Shown: one piece after another, positions 30,943 to 39,828 of the stretch | Layout of the letters: each line of letters starts with the position of its first letter | Position numbering within the stretch: the first letter of the stretch is position 1 | Assembly: GCF_000308695.1 (NCBI RefSeq) | Contig: NZ_BAGG01000003.1 | Coordinates: 1-53,209, forward strand | DNA length: 53,209 nucleotides | From: Nocardia takedensis NBRC 100417 | GTDB taxonomy: Bacteria > Actinomycetota > Actinomycetes > Mycobacteriales > Mycobacteriaceae | Direction of reading: 5' to 3' | Position numbers and translations under genes: made by a program | The notes under the pieces: generated by a model | The model's input: the letters and a program-made list of their open reading frames with translations, nothing else | What the model was told of the DNA's origin: nothing | Database searches by the model: none

Positions 30943-33900
30943 TCAGTCGACTCCGATCACTGCTAGCGGGGTTCCCGGTTCCACCTTCGCCCCCGGGGTG
31001 GCGAGGACTTTCAGAACGGTGCCGGTGCCCGGGCTGTGCACCGGCAGTTCCAACTTCATGGCTTCCAGAACGGCGACCGGAGCGCCCGCGTCGAGTCGCT
31101 GACCCTCCACGATCTCCACCCGCCACACATTGCCGATCATCGGCGCGGTCACCACGGTCGCGTCGGCGGGCAGACCCGCCAGCGGATCGTCGACCACCGC
31201 CGCGACCGGCGCCGCGACGGCGTCGCGCTCGAATTCGCCCGCCGCCCGCCACGCCCGCTTCTCGGCCTCGAAGGCCGCGGCCTGCGCGGACTCGAACGCG
31301 GCGATGGCCTCGGCGTTCTCGGCGAGCACGCGCCGGTGATCGGCCAGCGCGAAATTGCCCGCGACCACCTCGGCCTCGAAACGGCCCGCCTTCGCCGCGG
31401 CGCGGTGTTCGAGCAGTTCCTCCGGGGTGACCGGCTCCCAGACGATGCGGTCGAAGTAGCGGAACAACCACGGGGTGCCCGGCTCGAACGGCGCGGTCTG
31501 CCGGTGGCTGGACCAGATCGGGACGGTCCGCCCGATCAACTGGTAACCGCCGGGGGAGGCCATCCCGTACACGCACAGGTATTTGCCGCCGATGCCGACC
31601 GCGTCGGCGGGCGTCCAGGTGCGCGCGGGGTTGTATTTGGTGGTCACCAACCGGTGCCGCGGATCCAACGGCACCGCCAGCGGCGCGCCCAAGTAGACGT
31701 CGCCGAGGCCCAGGACCAGATATTCGGCGTCGAAGACCGCCGCGCGGACCTCGTCCACACTGTCGAGTCCGTTCACGCGGCGGATGAACTCGGTGTTGGA
31801 GGGCAGCCACGGCGCGGTGTCGCGCACGCCGCTGCGGTAGCGGTCGATCGCCTCGGCGATGGACGGATCGTCGAACGACAGCGGCAACCGGATCGTGCGA
31901 CTGGGCACGACCAGATCGTTGCCCGCGGGCAGATCCGCCTCCAACTCGGCCAACACGCCGAGCAGTCGACGTTGCGGGAGTACGTCGGGATCGAAGTGGA
32001 TGTGCAAGGACCGCACACCCGGGGTGACGTCGACGATCCCGGCCGGACCGGCGTCCGCCAGGGCCTCGGCCAGCGCGTGCACCCGCATCCGCAACCCGAG
32101 ATCGAGCACCATGTCGCCGTATTCGACCAGGATGTTGTCGTCACCGCCGCGCAGATACACCACGCGCGGGCGGTCCGCGCCCGCCTCGACCCCGCCGAGC
32201 ACACCGCGGTCGACCTCCGCGTCCCGGGTGCGCGGATCGGCGCGCCCCACCGCGCTCGCCACGGACGCGCGCGCCCTGGTGTCCGAACCGCGCAGCCGAT
32301 CGGCCTCCGCGTCCGTGACCGGCACGAATCGCACCGTGTCACCCGGACGCAGCTGACCCAACTTCCAGCGGTGCGCCGAGACCACGGTCAGCGGGCAGGC
32401 GAACCCGCCCAGACTCGGGCCGTCGGGCCCCAGCAGGATCGGCGTGTCCCCGGAGACGTTGAGCGACCCGACGCTGTACGGATTGTCGTGCAGGTTCGAC
32501 GGATGCAGTCCCGCGTCGCCGCCGTCATCGCGCGACCACGTCGGCTTCGGACCCTCCAGGCGGATGCCGGTCCGGTTGGCGTGCGTGCCCACCCGCCACG
32601 GATGGGCGTAGAACTGGTCCATGTCGGCGTCGGTGAAATAGGCGGGCGCGGTCTGCGGGCCCACCCCGACGGCGAGTTCCCACTCGTGCCCGAACTCCGG
32701 CCGACTCGTCCGCGCGACCGCCCCCGGCTGCCCGGGAGCCGCCGACCCGAGATCGAGGACGTCGCCACTGGCCAGCGCCCGCCCGGCGACCCCGCCGAAA
32801 CCGCCGAGGGTGAACGTCGCCGCACTGCCGTGGTACCGGGGAACGGCGAACCCGCCGCGCACCGCCAAGTAGGTGCGCAACCCCGCGTCCGCGGGCGCGC
32901 CGATATCGAGCACCGACCCCGCCGACACCGCCACCGGTTCCCACATGCGGACCGCGTCGCCGTCCACCAGCACCGGGGCGGGCGCGCCGGTCACACAGAC
33001 CACCGCGTCGACCGAGAACCGCAGCGCCGGCCCCTGCAACGTGCACTCCAACGCCGCCGCCGATCCCGCGTTGCCGACCGCCGTGTTGGCCAGCCGGAAC
33101 GACAGGTCGTCCATGGGCCCCGACGGCGGAATCCCCACCCGCCACAACCCGATCCGGCCCGGATGGTCCTGCACGGTCGTCATCGTGCCGCCGCGCAGCA
33201 CGTCCACGCGGGGTTCGACCGGATCGATACCGGCCAGAGTCGTCGTCGAATGCTGTCCGGCCAGCACGGTCGGGTCCAGGACCGCCGCGCGCAGTTGCGC
33301 CAGATTGGTGCGCACGCCGTGCACGGCCGTGCGCGACAGAGCCGACCCCAGATCCGCGAACGCCGCCTCCCGCGTGGCGTTCGCGGCGATCACCTTCGCC
33401 AGCATCGGGTCGTAGTGGGGACTGACCTCGGTCCCCGCGCGCACCCACGTGTCCACGCGCACGTCATCGGGGAACTCCGCCGCCGTGATCGTGCCCGCGC
33501 TGGGCCGGTGATCGGCCGCCGGGTCCTCCGCGTACACGCGAGCCTCCACCGCGCTGCCGACGATCGGCGGACCGGACTCGGCCATCCCGTCCAGCATCGC
33601 GCCGTCACCGCCCGCCAGGCGCAACATCCACGCCACCAGGTCGACACCGGTCACCGCCTCGGTCACCGGATGCTCCACCTGCAATCGCGTGTTCACCTCC
33701 AAGAACGACGCCGCGTCCCGCTCCGCGTCGTAGACGAACTCGACCGTGCCCGCCGACCGGTAGTCCACCGACCGCGCCAACTCCCGCGACGTCGCGGTCA
33801 ACCGATCGGTCAACTCCGCGCTCAACCCCGGCGCGGGCGCCTCCTCCACCACCTTCTGATGGCGACGCTGCAACGAACAGTCCCGGGTGCCCAGACTCAC

Positions 33901-34563
33901 CACCCGGCCCGCCCCGTCCCCGAACAACTGCACCTCGACATGCCTGGCCCGAGCCACGAAACGCTCCAGGAACACCCCGTCGGAGGAGAAATTGGTCGAC
34001 GCCAGGCGTCGCACCGCCAGATACGCCGCGCGGACCGCCTCCGCGTCCGCGCAGGCGCGCATCCCGATGCCGCCCCCGCCGCCGACCGCCTTCACCATCA
34101 CCGGGAACCCGATGCGCTCCGCCTCCGCCACCGCGTGATCCGCCGAAGTCAGCAGGTCACTGCCCGGGATCAGCGGCACACCGGCCGCCGCGGCCGCCGC
34201 CCGCGCGGTGTGCTTGTCACCGAAGATCCGCAACTGCTCCGGCGTCGGGCCGACGAACGCGATCCCCGCTGCCGCCACCGCCGTCGCGAACTCGGCGTTC
34301 TCCGAAAGGAACCCGTAGCCCGGATGGATCGCGCCCGCCCCGCTCGACAGCGCCGCCTCGATCACCCGATCCGCGCGCAGATACGACTCCGCCGCCGCGC
34401 TCGGCCCCACCGCCACCGCGACATCGGCGAACTCCACGTGCGCCGCGCCCGCGTCCGCCGCCGAATACACCGCGACCGTCTTCAACCCCAGCTCGCGCGC
34501 CGACCGCAGAATCCGACAGGCGATCTCACCCCGGTTCGCGACCAGGACGGTATCGAAATCCAT
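30943..34563 (-). CDS. uca: Urea carboxylase
   Basis: 1206 aa biotin enzyme making allophanate from urea, bicarbonate and ATP. Domains in order: biotin carboxylase (1 to about 450; VANRGEIACRIL, AVGGGGGIGMRAC), KipA-like carboxyltransferase part (about 465-765), KipI-like part (about 800-1010), and biotinyl domain with EAMKLE and biotin-Lys1170. This is the fused bacterial/fungal layout, normal length. Urease is not needed with this route. The usual partner genes for urea carboxylase-associated proteins are absent. It starts 8 bp after the GntR gene, so one transcript is likely: gntR-uca-atzF. Confidence 0.93.
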   Translation of the reverse strand: MDFDTVLVANRGEIACRILRSARELGLKTVAVYSAADAGAAHVEFADVAVAVGPSAAAESYLRADRVIEAALSSGAGAIHPGYGFLSENAEFATAVAAAGIAFVGPTPEQLRIFGDKHTARAAAAAAGVPLIPGSDLLTSADHAVAEAERIGFPVMVKAVGGGGGIGMRACADAEAVRAAYLAVRRLASTNFSSDGVFLERFVARARHVEVQLFGDGAGRVVSLGTRDCSLQRRHQKVVEEAPAPGLSAELTDRLTATSRELARSVDYRSAGTVEFVYDAERDAASFLEVNTRLQVEHPVTEAVTGVDLVAWMLRLAGGDGAMLDGMAESGPPIVGSAVEARVYAEDPAADHRPSAGTITAAEFPDDVRVDTWVRAGTEVSPHYDPMLAKVIAANATREAAFADLGSALSRTAVHGVRTNLAQLRAAVLDPTVLAGQHSTTTLAGIDPVEPRVDVLRGGTMTTVQDHPGRIGLWRVGIPPSGPMDDLSFRLANTAVGNAGSAAALECTLQGPALRFSVDAVVCVTGAPAPVLVDGDAVRMWEPVAVSAGSVLDIGAPADAGLRTYLAVRGGFAVPRYHGSAATFTLGGFGGVAGRALASGDVLDLGSAAPGQPGAVARTSRPEFGHEWELAVGVGPQTAPAYFTDADMDQFYAHPWRVGTHANRTGIRLEGPKPTWSRDDGGDAGLHPSNLHDNPYSVGSLNVSGDTPILLGPDGPSLGGFACPLTVVSAHRWKLGQLRPGDTVRFVPVTDAEADRLRGSDTRARASVASAVGRADPRTRDAEVDRGVLGGVEAGADRPRVVYLRGGDDNILVEYGDMVLDLGLRMRVHALAEALADAGPAGIVDVTPGVRSLHIHFDPDVLPQRRLLGVLAELEADLPAGNDLVVPSRTIRLPLSFDDPSIAEAIDRYRSGVRDTAPWLPSNTEFIRRVNGLDSVDEVRAAVFDAEYLVLGLGDVYLGAPLAVPLDPRHRLVTTKYNPARTWTPADAVGIGGKYLCVYGMASPGGYQLIGRTVPIWSSHRQTAPFEPGTPWLFRYFDRIVWEPVTPEELLEHRAAAKAGRFEAEVVAGNFALADHRRVLAENAEAIAAFESAQAAAFEAEKRAWRAAGEFERDAVAAPVAAVVDDPLAGLPADATVVTAPMIGNVWRVEIVEGQRLDAGAPVAVLEAMKLELPVHSPGTGTVLKVLATPGAKVEPGTPLAVIGVD

Positions 34564-34571
34564 CGCCGTCC

Positions 34572-35279
34572 CTACTCGGTCGCCAACGACATCGCCGTGA
34601 TCGCCCGCGTCACGCGATCGAGCACGACATCCAACGATTCCCCGATATGGGTGTGCAACAGTCGGTACGCCGACCGCAGATCATCGGCCAGCACCGCGTC
34701 CAGAATTCCGAGATGTTCGGTGATCGTCGTCTCGATCCGGTTGTTGACCATGAAGTCGTACATACGGACATGGCGGATCCGCGAATTCACCGATTGCAAC
34801 GACCGCACCAATTCCGCGTTCCCCGCCGCCGTCAGCAACGTGACGTGGAATTCCTCGTCCCGCACCACGAAACCCGGCTCCTGCGCGGGCGGATCGGCCT
34901 GCAACGCCAACCAACTCGCCCGCTCGGCGGTCAACAGCGCGTGATCGTGGGTCACCGAGGGATTGTCGATGGCCCGCTGGATCCCGCCCAGTTCCAACGT
35001 GATCCGCAGCTCGTAGAGGTCGCGGATCAGCGGGATGCTCGGCCGCACCGGACTGAACCCGTATTCCTCGCGTTTCAGCAGACCATCCGAACACAACACC
35101 GTCAGCGCCTCGCGGATCGGAGTACGCGAAATACCGAAGCGCGCGGAGAGTTTCGGTTCGGTCAGGCGCTCGCCGAATTTGATGTCACCATTCATCAATT
35201 CGGCCCGCAACGTCGTGTACACGACGTCGCGCAAAGGCCGTCCCGCAGCATCGGCCAGTGTGGCCACCCGTGTCGACAT
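34572..35279 (-). CDS. GntR family (FCD domain) regulator of the urea carboxylase operon
   Basis: 235 aa. N-terminal winged helix: TLRAELMNGDIKFGERLTEPKLSARFGISRTPIREALTVL; C-terminal FCD ligand domain with the metal-binding histidines expected in EFHVTLL and HLGILDAV/HTHIGES. ATG 35279 chosen; a longer frame to 35357 runs through the promoter. First gene of the operon with uca and atzF. A GTATAC palindrome lies right before the start, which suggests autoregulation. Confidence 0.87.
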   Translation of the reverse strand: MSTRVATLADAAGRPLRDVVYTTLRAELMNGDIKFGERLTEPKLSARFGISRTPIREALTVLCSDGLLKREEYGFSPVRPSIPLIRDLYELRITLELGGIQRAIDNPSVTHDHALLTAERASWLALQADPPAQEPGFVVRDEEFHVTLLTAAGNAELVRSLQSVNSRIRHVRMYDFMVNNRIETTITEHLGILDAVLADDLRSAYRLLHTHIGESLDVVLDRVTRAITAMSLATE

Positions 35280-35280
35280 A

Positions 35281-35290
35281 CGTGTATACG
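35281..35290. promoter_or_regulatory. Possible GntR operator / -10 region
   Basis: CGTGTATACG holds the palindrome GTATAC 4-9 nt from the ATG of gntR; on the minus strand it reads TATACA, a good -10 box. Binding here would block its own promoter. No ribosome site is seen, so the start codon is less certain. Confidence 0.4.
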
Positions 35291-35537
35291 CTATGGAGCG
35301 CGCGTTTCCAGCAGATGACGGCAGGTTAGCTCGTCGTAATACTCTGCTCACCGGCACACCGCCGCCGACACCGGGAACAGCGGTTTCCGGTCACCACGTT
35401 ACCCAGAATTCGCCGCACGCCCGCCGACATGTCATCGAGTTCACCGATTCTTGTCGAACAACGCGCGCACACTTCTCCGACAGGCAACACCGCGACCCGC
35501 GAAGCGGTGCGCCGCGGAACGCCCGCCGGAGGTGGCC

Positions 35538-35825
35538 ATGGACCTGTTCGTACTCGTCGCACTGCTCGCGCTGGTCTCCGGACTGCTCGCCGTCATCGTC
35601 GGATCGGTCTGGTGGCCCCTACCCTCGCACGCCGCCCCCGCCGCCGACGAGCACGTCCACGACATGTGGCCCGCCGGCCGGCCCCACGAAGCCCCCGACC
35701 GCCCCTTCACCCTATTCGAGGCCCGCCAAGCCCTCCGCCGCCACCACCCCTGCCAAACCGACCGCTGCCCCCGCAAAGCCGCCGCCTCCCGAGCCCTCCG
35801 AGCCGCCGGCTACCCCACCGACTGA
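35538..35825 (+). CDS. Small single-pass membrane protein, unknown function
   Basis: 95 aa. One N-terminal helix (MDLFVLVALLALVSGLLAVI) and a hydrophilic, His-rich tail with two Cys (HHPCQTDRCPRKAA). A GGAGG 6 nt before ATG 35538 supports the start; a longer frame from 35451 is not needed. Not recognised. Its end faces the disrupted PIN gene 79 bp away. Confidence 0.65.
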   Translation: MDLFVLVALLALVSGLLAVIVGSVWWPLPSHAAPAADEHVHDMWPAGRPHEAPDRPFTLFEARQALRRHHPCQTDRCPRKAAASRALRAAGYPTD

Positions 35826-35904
35826 CCAGCCCTCCCGCGGACTCGGACCTGACGCGTGCACAGGAGTAGTCCGACGAGACTTCACACAGTGCTTCAGCGG
35901 TTCG

Positions 35905-36117
35905 TCACATCTCGTCGTAGTCGAGCAGGCCGTTCTCCAGGACATGCTGTCGGAACCCGCCCGCCGAGAACGGCAGGAAGTATTCGCCTTCGACGCTGTC
36001 GGGAAAATAGACCGGTCGTTCGCCCGCCAGAAAGCGGAGGACGCCCAGCCAACCTTGCACCGAGAAATGCCGAAGTGGCCCGGTGTCGAACACCAGGGCG
36101 CCGGCCGGGACCGTCAC
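35905..36117 (-). pseudogene. PIN-like toxin with large internal in-frame deletion
   Basis: 70 aa. It begins as a PIN-like ribonuclease (GALVFDTGPLRHF, first catalytic Asp present) and reads on to PVYFPDSVEGE, then jumps to EYFLPFSAGGFRQHVLENGL, which I recognise as the usual C-terminal end of this family. About 100 residues, with the other acidic catalytic residues, seem to be missing. The GTG overlaps the stop of the XRE/ImmA gene by 4 nt (GTGA), so the pair was a toxin/partner operon. It may still be translated but should be inactive. Confidence 0.6.
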
Positions 36118-37256
36118 GAAACGAACTTCCAGATCTCATCGGGTCGTCGCCCGCGAATCGGCGGTAGATCGTTGTCGTCGAACGTGCCTTGGAGCAGGTC
36201 CAGGGCACGTTCGCGGCTGATCCGCTCGTCACGCACGAGTCCGACGACCGCGAGCGCGAACGGTCGCGGAACAGTCGTTCCGGCCATCTCCTCGAGGGGA
36301 ACGTTCAGATTCAATTCGACGATGTCCGTCTGCGTCGTACGGTAATCGCGGATCGCGACCACCGTCTCACCGTCGGCCACACCCAGCTCTTTCAAGCGTC
36401 TGGCGAGCGTGGCCATGTCGACCCGGAATCTACTCGCCAATTGCACTGCCGCGCCGCGCTCTCCGGAGGAAGCGGCCAGCGTCCGCCACTGCTCGCTGAC
36501 CGCCGCGTCCGGTAACAAGAGCGCCCGAGCGAATCGATCGATGCGGGATTTTATCGGGTCGGCGCTGTCGGAATGTGCGTAAACCCGCCAGTCGACGGTG
36601 TAGTCTTCGGCGATCAGATAGTGCCCGAGCTCGTGTGCCAGCGACAGCCGTCTGCTTCCGACTTTCATGTGACTGTTGACCAGGCTGACTCCACCACGAC
36701 GCAACAGAATCGTCCCGGCGTCGGCGGTGTCCTTGCCGATGTCGCGGGAGAAAGCGAGAAGTCCTAGTCGTGCGACACCATCCACGAGTCGGTGAATGGG
36801 TTCTCCTGGGTCGAACCCCATCAAACGGCGGGTCGCGCACGCGAGACTCTCGGCCGCGGCATTGGTTCCGGGCGCACTGATCTGTGCGTCGGCGACCGCG
36901 TCGAGACCGTCCAAGCGCAGCCCGTTCCTACCGAACGAAGCCAGGAACTCCACCTCACCCGCCAGCTTCGCCAACAGCGAATCGATCTGCGACTCCGCGG
37001 TATCCAGTCCTTCACTCGACCGATGCGAGACCAATGCCGGAGTCGGCTCTTCGAAGAACGTCGTCATCCGCACGCCGATCGCGTCGGCGATATCGGACAA
37101 CTCCAGCGCCGTGACCTTGCGAATGCCGCCCTCGATCTTGTTCACGACGGTCCGCTCCAACCCCACCGCCCGCCCGAGATCCTCCTGGCTGATATCCGCA
37201 CGCTTACGCGCGTCCCTGATCCGCTCGCCGAGCATCCGTGCGTCGATCTCCGCCAT
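36114..37256 (-). CDS. XRE-family regulator fused to ImmA/IrrE metallopeptidase domain
   Basis: 380 aa. Helix-turn-helix at 10-65 (ISQEDLGRAVGLERTVVNKIEGG) and a zinc peptidase domain with HELGH at 208-212, where two His bind zinc and Glu is catalytic. XRE-ImmA proteins often cleave or control a partner protein in toxin-antitoxin or phage-type switches. The PIN-like gene follows with a 4-nt overlap. Codon use and base content are less GC-rich than the neighbours, a hint of transfer. ATG 37256 taken; a GTG at 37286 would put its operator in the coding part. Confidence 0.85.
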   Translation of the reverse strand: MAEIDARMLGERIRDARKRADISQEDLGRAVGLERTVVNKIEGGIRKVTALELSDIADAIGVRMTTFFEEPTPALVSHRSSEGLDTAESQIDSLLAKLAGEVEFLASFGRNGLRLDGLDAVADAQISAPGTNAAAESLACATRRLMGFDPGEPIHRLVDGVARLGLLAFSRDIGKDTADAGTILLRRGGVSLVNSHMKVGSRRLSLAHELGHYLIAEDYTVDWRVYAHSDSADPIKSRIDRFARALLLPDAAVSEQWRTLAASSGERGAAVQLASRFRVDMATLARRLKELGVADGETVVAIRDYRTTQTDIVELNLNVPLEEMAGTTVPRPFALAVVGLVRDERISRERALDLLQGTFDDNDLPPIRGRRPDEIWKFVS

Positions 37257-37257
37257 A

Positions 37258-37274
37258 TGTGCGATTCTCGCACA
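37258..37274. promoter_or_regulatory. Probable XRE operator
   Basis: TGTGCGA TTC TCGCACA: perfect 7-bp inverted repeat one nt from the XRE/ImmA start codon, suggesting autoregulation. Confidence 0.6.
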
Positions 37275-37445
37275 TTTCGCACGCACGACGCACCAACTAC
37301 GCCGGTACTGCGCACTCGCTGAGCCCGCCTACCAGGGCGTGGGCCGTGACATGAAGAACGGGCGTCCAGGGACAGCTCAAAGCGGTCCTCAACTGTGACG
37401 CTTCACCTCGATGGAACCGGCGTGTCGATGGACCGGCCGAACAGA

Positions 37446-37994
37446 TCAGGGATGAGCGGAGCGCGGATGGTCGAGCAGGGCTTGCCACGCTGCCGACCAC
37501 GGGAACCGATCGGCGTAGTCTCCGCCGCTCCTGGGTTCGTGAGGCGTGTCTTCGGTCAGCATGGTCACACCCCACTGCGAGAGCTTGTGAATCGCGTCCT
37601 GCACTGGTGGAAAACTGATCAAGGCTCGATTGGTGAAAGGGACCGCCACGATGGGCAGACCCAGACCGACAGCCTCGACCAGTAAGCCGAGCGGCAAGGT
37701 GTCGGAGATGCCCGCCGCCCATTTCGCGAGAGAGTTGGAGGTGATCGGTGCGACGATGATCCCCTGAGCGGGCGGAAGCACATCCGGGGCGTCCGGGTGC
37801 TTGTACTCGCTGCGCACTGGGTGGCCAGTCTTCACGGCAAGCGCATCGGCGTCGACGAACCGACGACCGTTGGGTGACGCGATCACGCACACGTCCCAAC
37901 CATCAGCTTGCGCCAAATCCACCAGTTTCCCAACACTTTCAGCGACCCGTGCGCCGGTCACGATCGCATACAGGACGGGCGCTCTGTTGTTCAT
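37446..37994 (-). CDS. Flavoprotein of the PPC decarboxylase-like family
   Basis: 182 aa. Rossmann-like fold with YAIVTGARVA at the start, IVAPITSNSLAKWAAGISDTLP (the flavin-binding PxxSNT-like site) and a C-terminal helix. Related to CoaC/EpiD flavoproteins but too short and isolated for coenzyme A synthesis. Similar stand-alone flavoproteins sit beside XRE genes in streptomycetes. It is on the same strand as the XRE/ImmA gene, 190 bp upstream. Substrate unknown. Confidence 0.78.
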   Translation of the reverse strand: MNNRAPVLYAIVTGARVAESVGKLVDLAQADGWDVCVIASPNGRRFVDADALAVKTGHPVRSEYKHPDAPDVLPPAQGIIVAPITSNSLAKWAAGISDTLPLGLLVEAVGLGLPIVAVPFTNRALISFPPVQDAIHKLSQWGVTMLTEDTPHEPRSGGDYADRFPWSAAWQALLDHPRSAHP

Positions 37995-38068
37995 TCTCGG
38001 GAGCCTAACCGTGGATCAGGGGGTGATTCCGACCCGCCGCGCGAAGGAGTGCTTCGGTGTCCGACGCG

Positions 38069-38107
38069 AAAGAGGCCCTGACCAGCCATACTGGTCAGGG
38101 CCTCTTT
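38069..38107 (-). terminator. Strong terminator downstream of tRNA-Pro
   Basis: Perfect 17-bp stem, AAAGAGGCCCTGACCAG with its complement, and a 5-nt loop; ends CCTCTTT on the minus strand, 20 bp past the 3' end of the tRNA. Confidence 0.9.
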
Positions 38108-38125
38108 CTGTGTCTCAACCAACAC

Positions 38126-38200
<75 letters not shown>

Positions 38201-38260
38201 TGAAGTGAACGTGCAAAAGCTTACAACAGGGTGGGGCTGGACGTTAAATTGGCAGGTCAG

Positions 38261-39634
38261 TCATGGTTGGTGGGGGCGGATGCTGGTGAAGATGCGGCGC
38301 GCGGTGTCGGGGTCGACGGCGTTGGGGACGCCGGTGTCGGCGGCGATCACCATGACGAAGTTCCCCGAGTCGGTGGGGGTGGCGTAGGTGTAGATGGAGT
38401 AGCGGGTGGCGCAGCCCGGTCGGGGATCGACGATGGTGCCGGTGGTTTCCACGAATACGCCGCGCTGGTTGCCGTCGAGGGAATCGAGGGGTTGGGGTGG
38501 GCCCGGGGTGCCGCCGCCGGGGGAGTTGGAGTACGCGACCTTGGCGATTCGGAGGCCGAGTTGTGTTGCGGCGGTGGCGGAATCGGCGGCATCGGCACCC
38601 GTGAGGAAGGACACGGTGCGGGTGGAGCCGGGGCAGTAGTCCTCGCCTTCCGTCGCGTAGCCCTTGCCGCGCACCGCGTTCGGCGGGGTGCCGAAGCCGC
38701 CGGATCGCATCGGATCGGCCACCACCCAGTCGGCGGGCACGTCGTAGGCGGCCTCGCTGTCGGGCGCGACCACGACCTGATAACCGGGCACCACCGGGGT
38801 CTCGGTGCTCACGACGCGCGGCGCCTTCGGCGCGAGCGGACGCTCGGACACCGACAGCGCGCTCACCATCGACGGGTCCGAATCGTGGGCGGCGGCGTCG
38901 GCTCCGCGCTCACCGCCGACCGCGATCACCGCACCGGTCACCAGGACGCACGCCGCCACACCCGCACCCAACCACACCTTCGCGTTGCCACCCCGCGGCG
39001 CGAGCGACGGCCCGAAAGCCGGGGCGCTCGACTGCGGCGAGAAAGGTCCCGCACCGAACGGCCGGCCCAGCGGTCCCGCACCGGATGTCTGCTGCTGTGG
39101 AGCGGCGAATATCGGGTGCTGCGGCGATGAGGGGACCGAAGACCGCGCCGGTGTCGGGGACATCGAGGAGAAGTGCGGTGGTGGCAGCACCGGAGATCGC
39201 CGGGCTGCCTCCGGCGCTGGGTACCGCGGTGTCGCACCGACGGTCGGTTGCCGCGGTGGTGGGAACGAGGCAGGGGCTTGCTGTCGCGCGAAGGACGCGT
39301 CCGGCGGGGGCAGCGGGGTGGACGTCTCGGGGGGAGGCGCTGTGATGGACGCTTCGTACGGAGGCGGTGTGGAGGACGCTTCGGGCGGACGCGGCGTGAA
39401 AGACGTCTCGAGTGGAGGCGACGACGCCTCGGACCCCCCGTCAAGGGGTCTTTCGACAGGACTCCCCGAATCGGACATCGCGAACGGCGCGTCCCCCGAG
39501 AACTCCGGGACCGCCGAATCCGGCTCACCTGTCGCCCGCGCGGTATCACCGAACGCCGGAGCATCCGGGGCGGAACCGACGGGCACCGGCCCGCCGAACA
39601 CCCCGACACCCCCCGGAGTTTCCCCGGCGCTCAT
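38261..39634 (-). CDS. Proline-rich single-pass membrane protein with extracellular domain
   Basis: 457 aa. Residues 1-200 are low-complexity Pro/Ser/Ala with a degenerate 12-residue repeat (PPPETSxTPxPP type); a helix at about 220-243 (VWLGAGVAACVLVTGAVIAV) spans the membrane; the outside part (about 260-457) has two Cys (EDYCPGS, RPGCATR) that could pair and resembles the DUF8017-type domain of actinobacterial surface proteins. ATG 39634 with AGAGGTG upstream. Function unknown. Confidence 0.72.
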   Translation of the reverse strand: MSAGETPGGVGVFGGPVPVGSAPDAPAFGDTARATGEPDSAVPEFSGDAPFAMSDSGSPVERPLDGGSEASSPPLETSFTPRPPEASSTPPPYEASITAPPPETSTPLPPPDASFARQQAPASFPPPRQPTVGATPRYPAPEAARRSPVLPPPHFSSMSPTPARSSVPSSPQHPIFAAPQQQTSGAGPLGRPFGAGPFSPQSSAPAFGPSLAPRGGNAKVWLGAGVAACVLVTGAVIAVGGERGADAAAHDSDPSMVSALSVSERPLAPKAPRVVSTETPVVPGYQVVVAPDSEAAYDVPADWVVADPMRSGGFGTPPNAVRGKGYATEGEDYCPGSTRTVSFLTGADAADSATAATQLGLRIAKVAYSNSPGGGTPGPPQPLDSLDGNQRGVFVETTGTIVDPRPGCATRYSIYTYATPTDSGNFVMVIAADTGVPNAVDPDTARRIFTSIRPHQP

Positions 39635-39828
39635 CGCACCTCTCCGCGACGAATGGGCTCCGTTCTCGCGCAGAACGAATCCGGCCCACTGTGCACACCC
39701 ATGCTGTCGTTCCCCTCCGACACATCACGATCCAGGTCGTCAGACCTCGGCAGGCGACCCTACCGGGTGACTGACCCCACGCTTCCACGGGCACCGGGCA
39801 CGCCGAACCCCCACCCCCGGAAGACAGT

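Noticed and set aside
31036..34944. Plus-strand frame of 1302 codons opposite urea carboxylase
   Set aside because: Arg/His/Gln-rich shadow of a real gene; no ribosome site or domain.
35894..36232. 112-codon frame overlapping the PIN-like remnant
   Set aside because: Out of phase with the frame that reads the PIN-like motif FDTGPLRHF.
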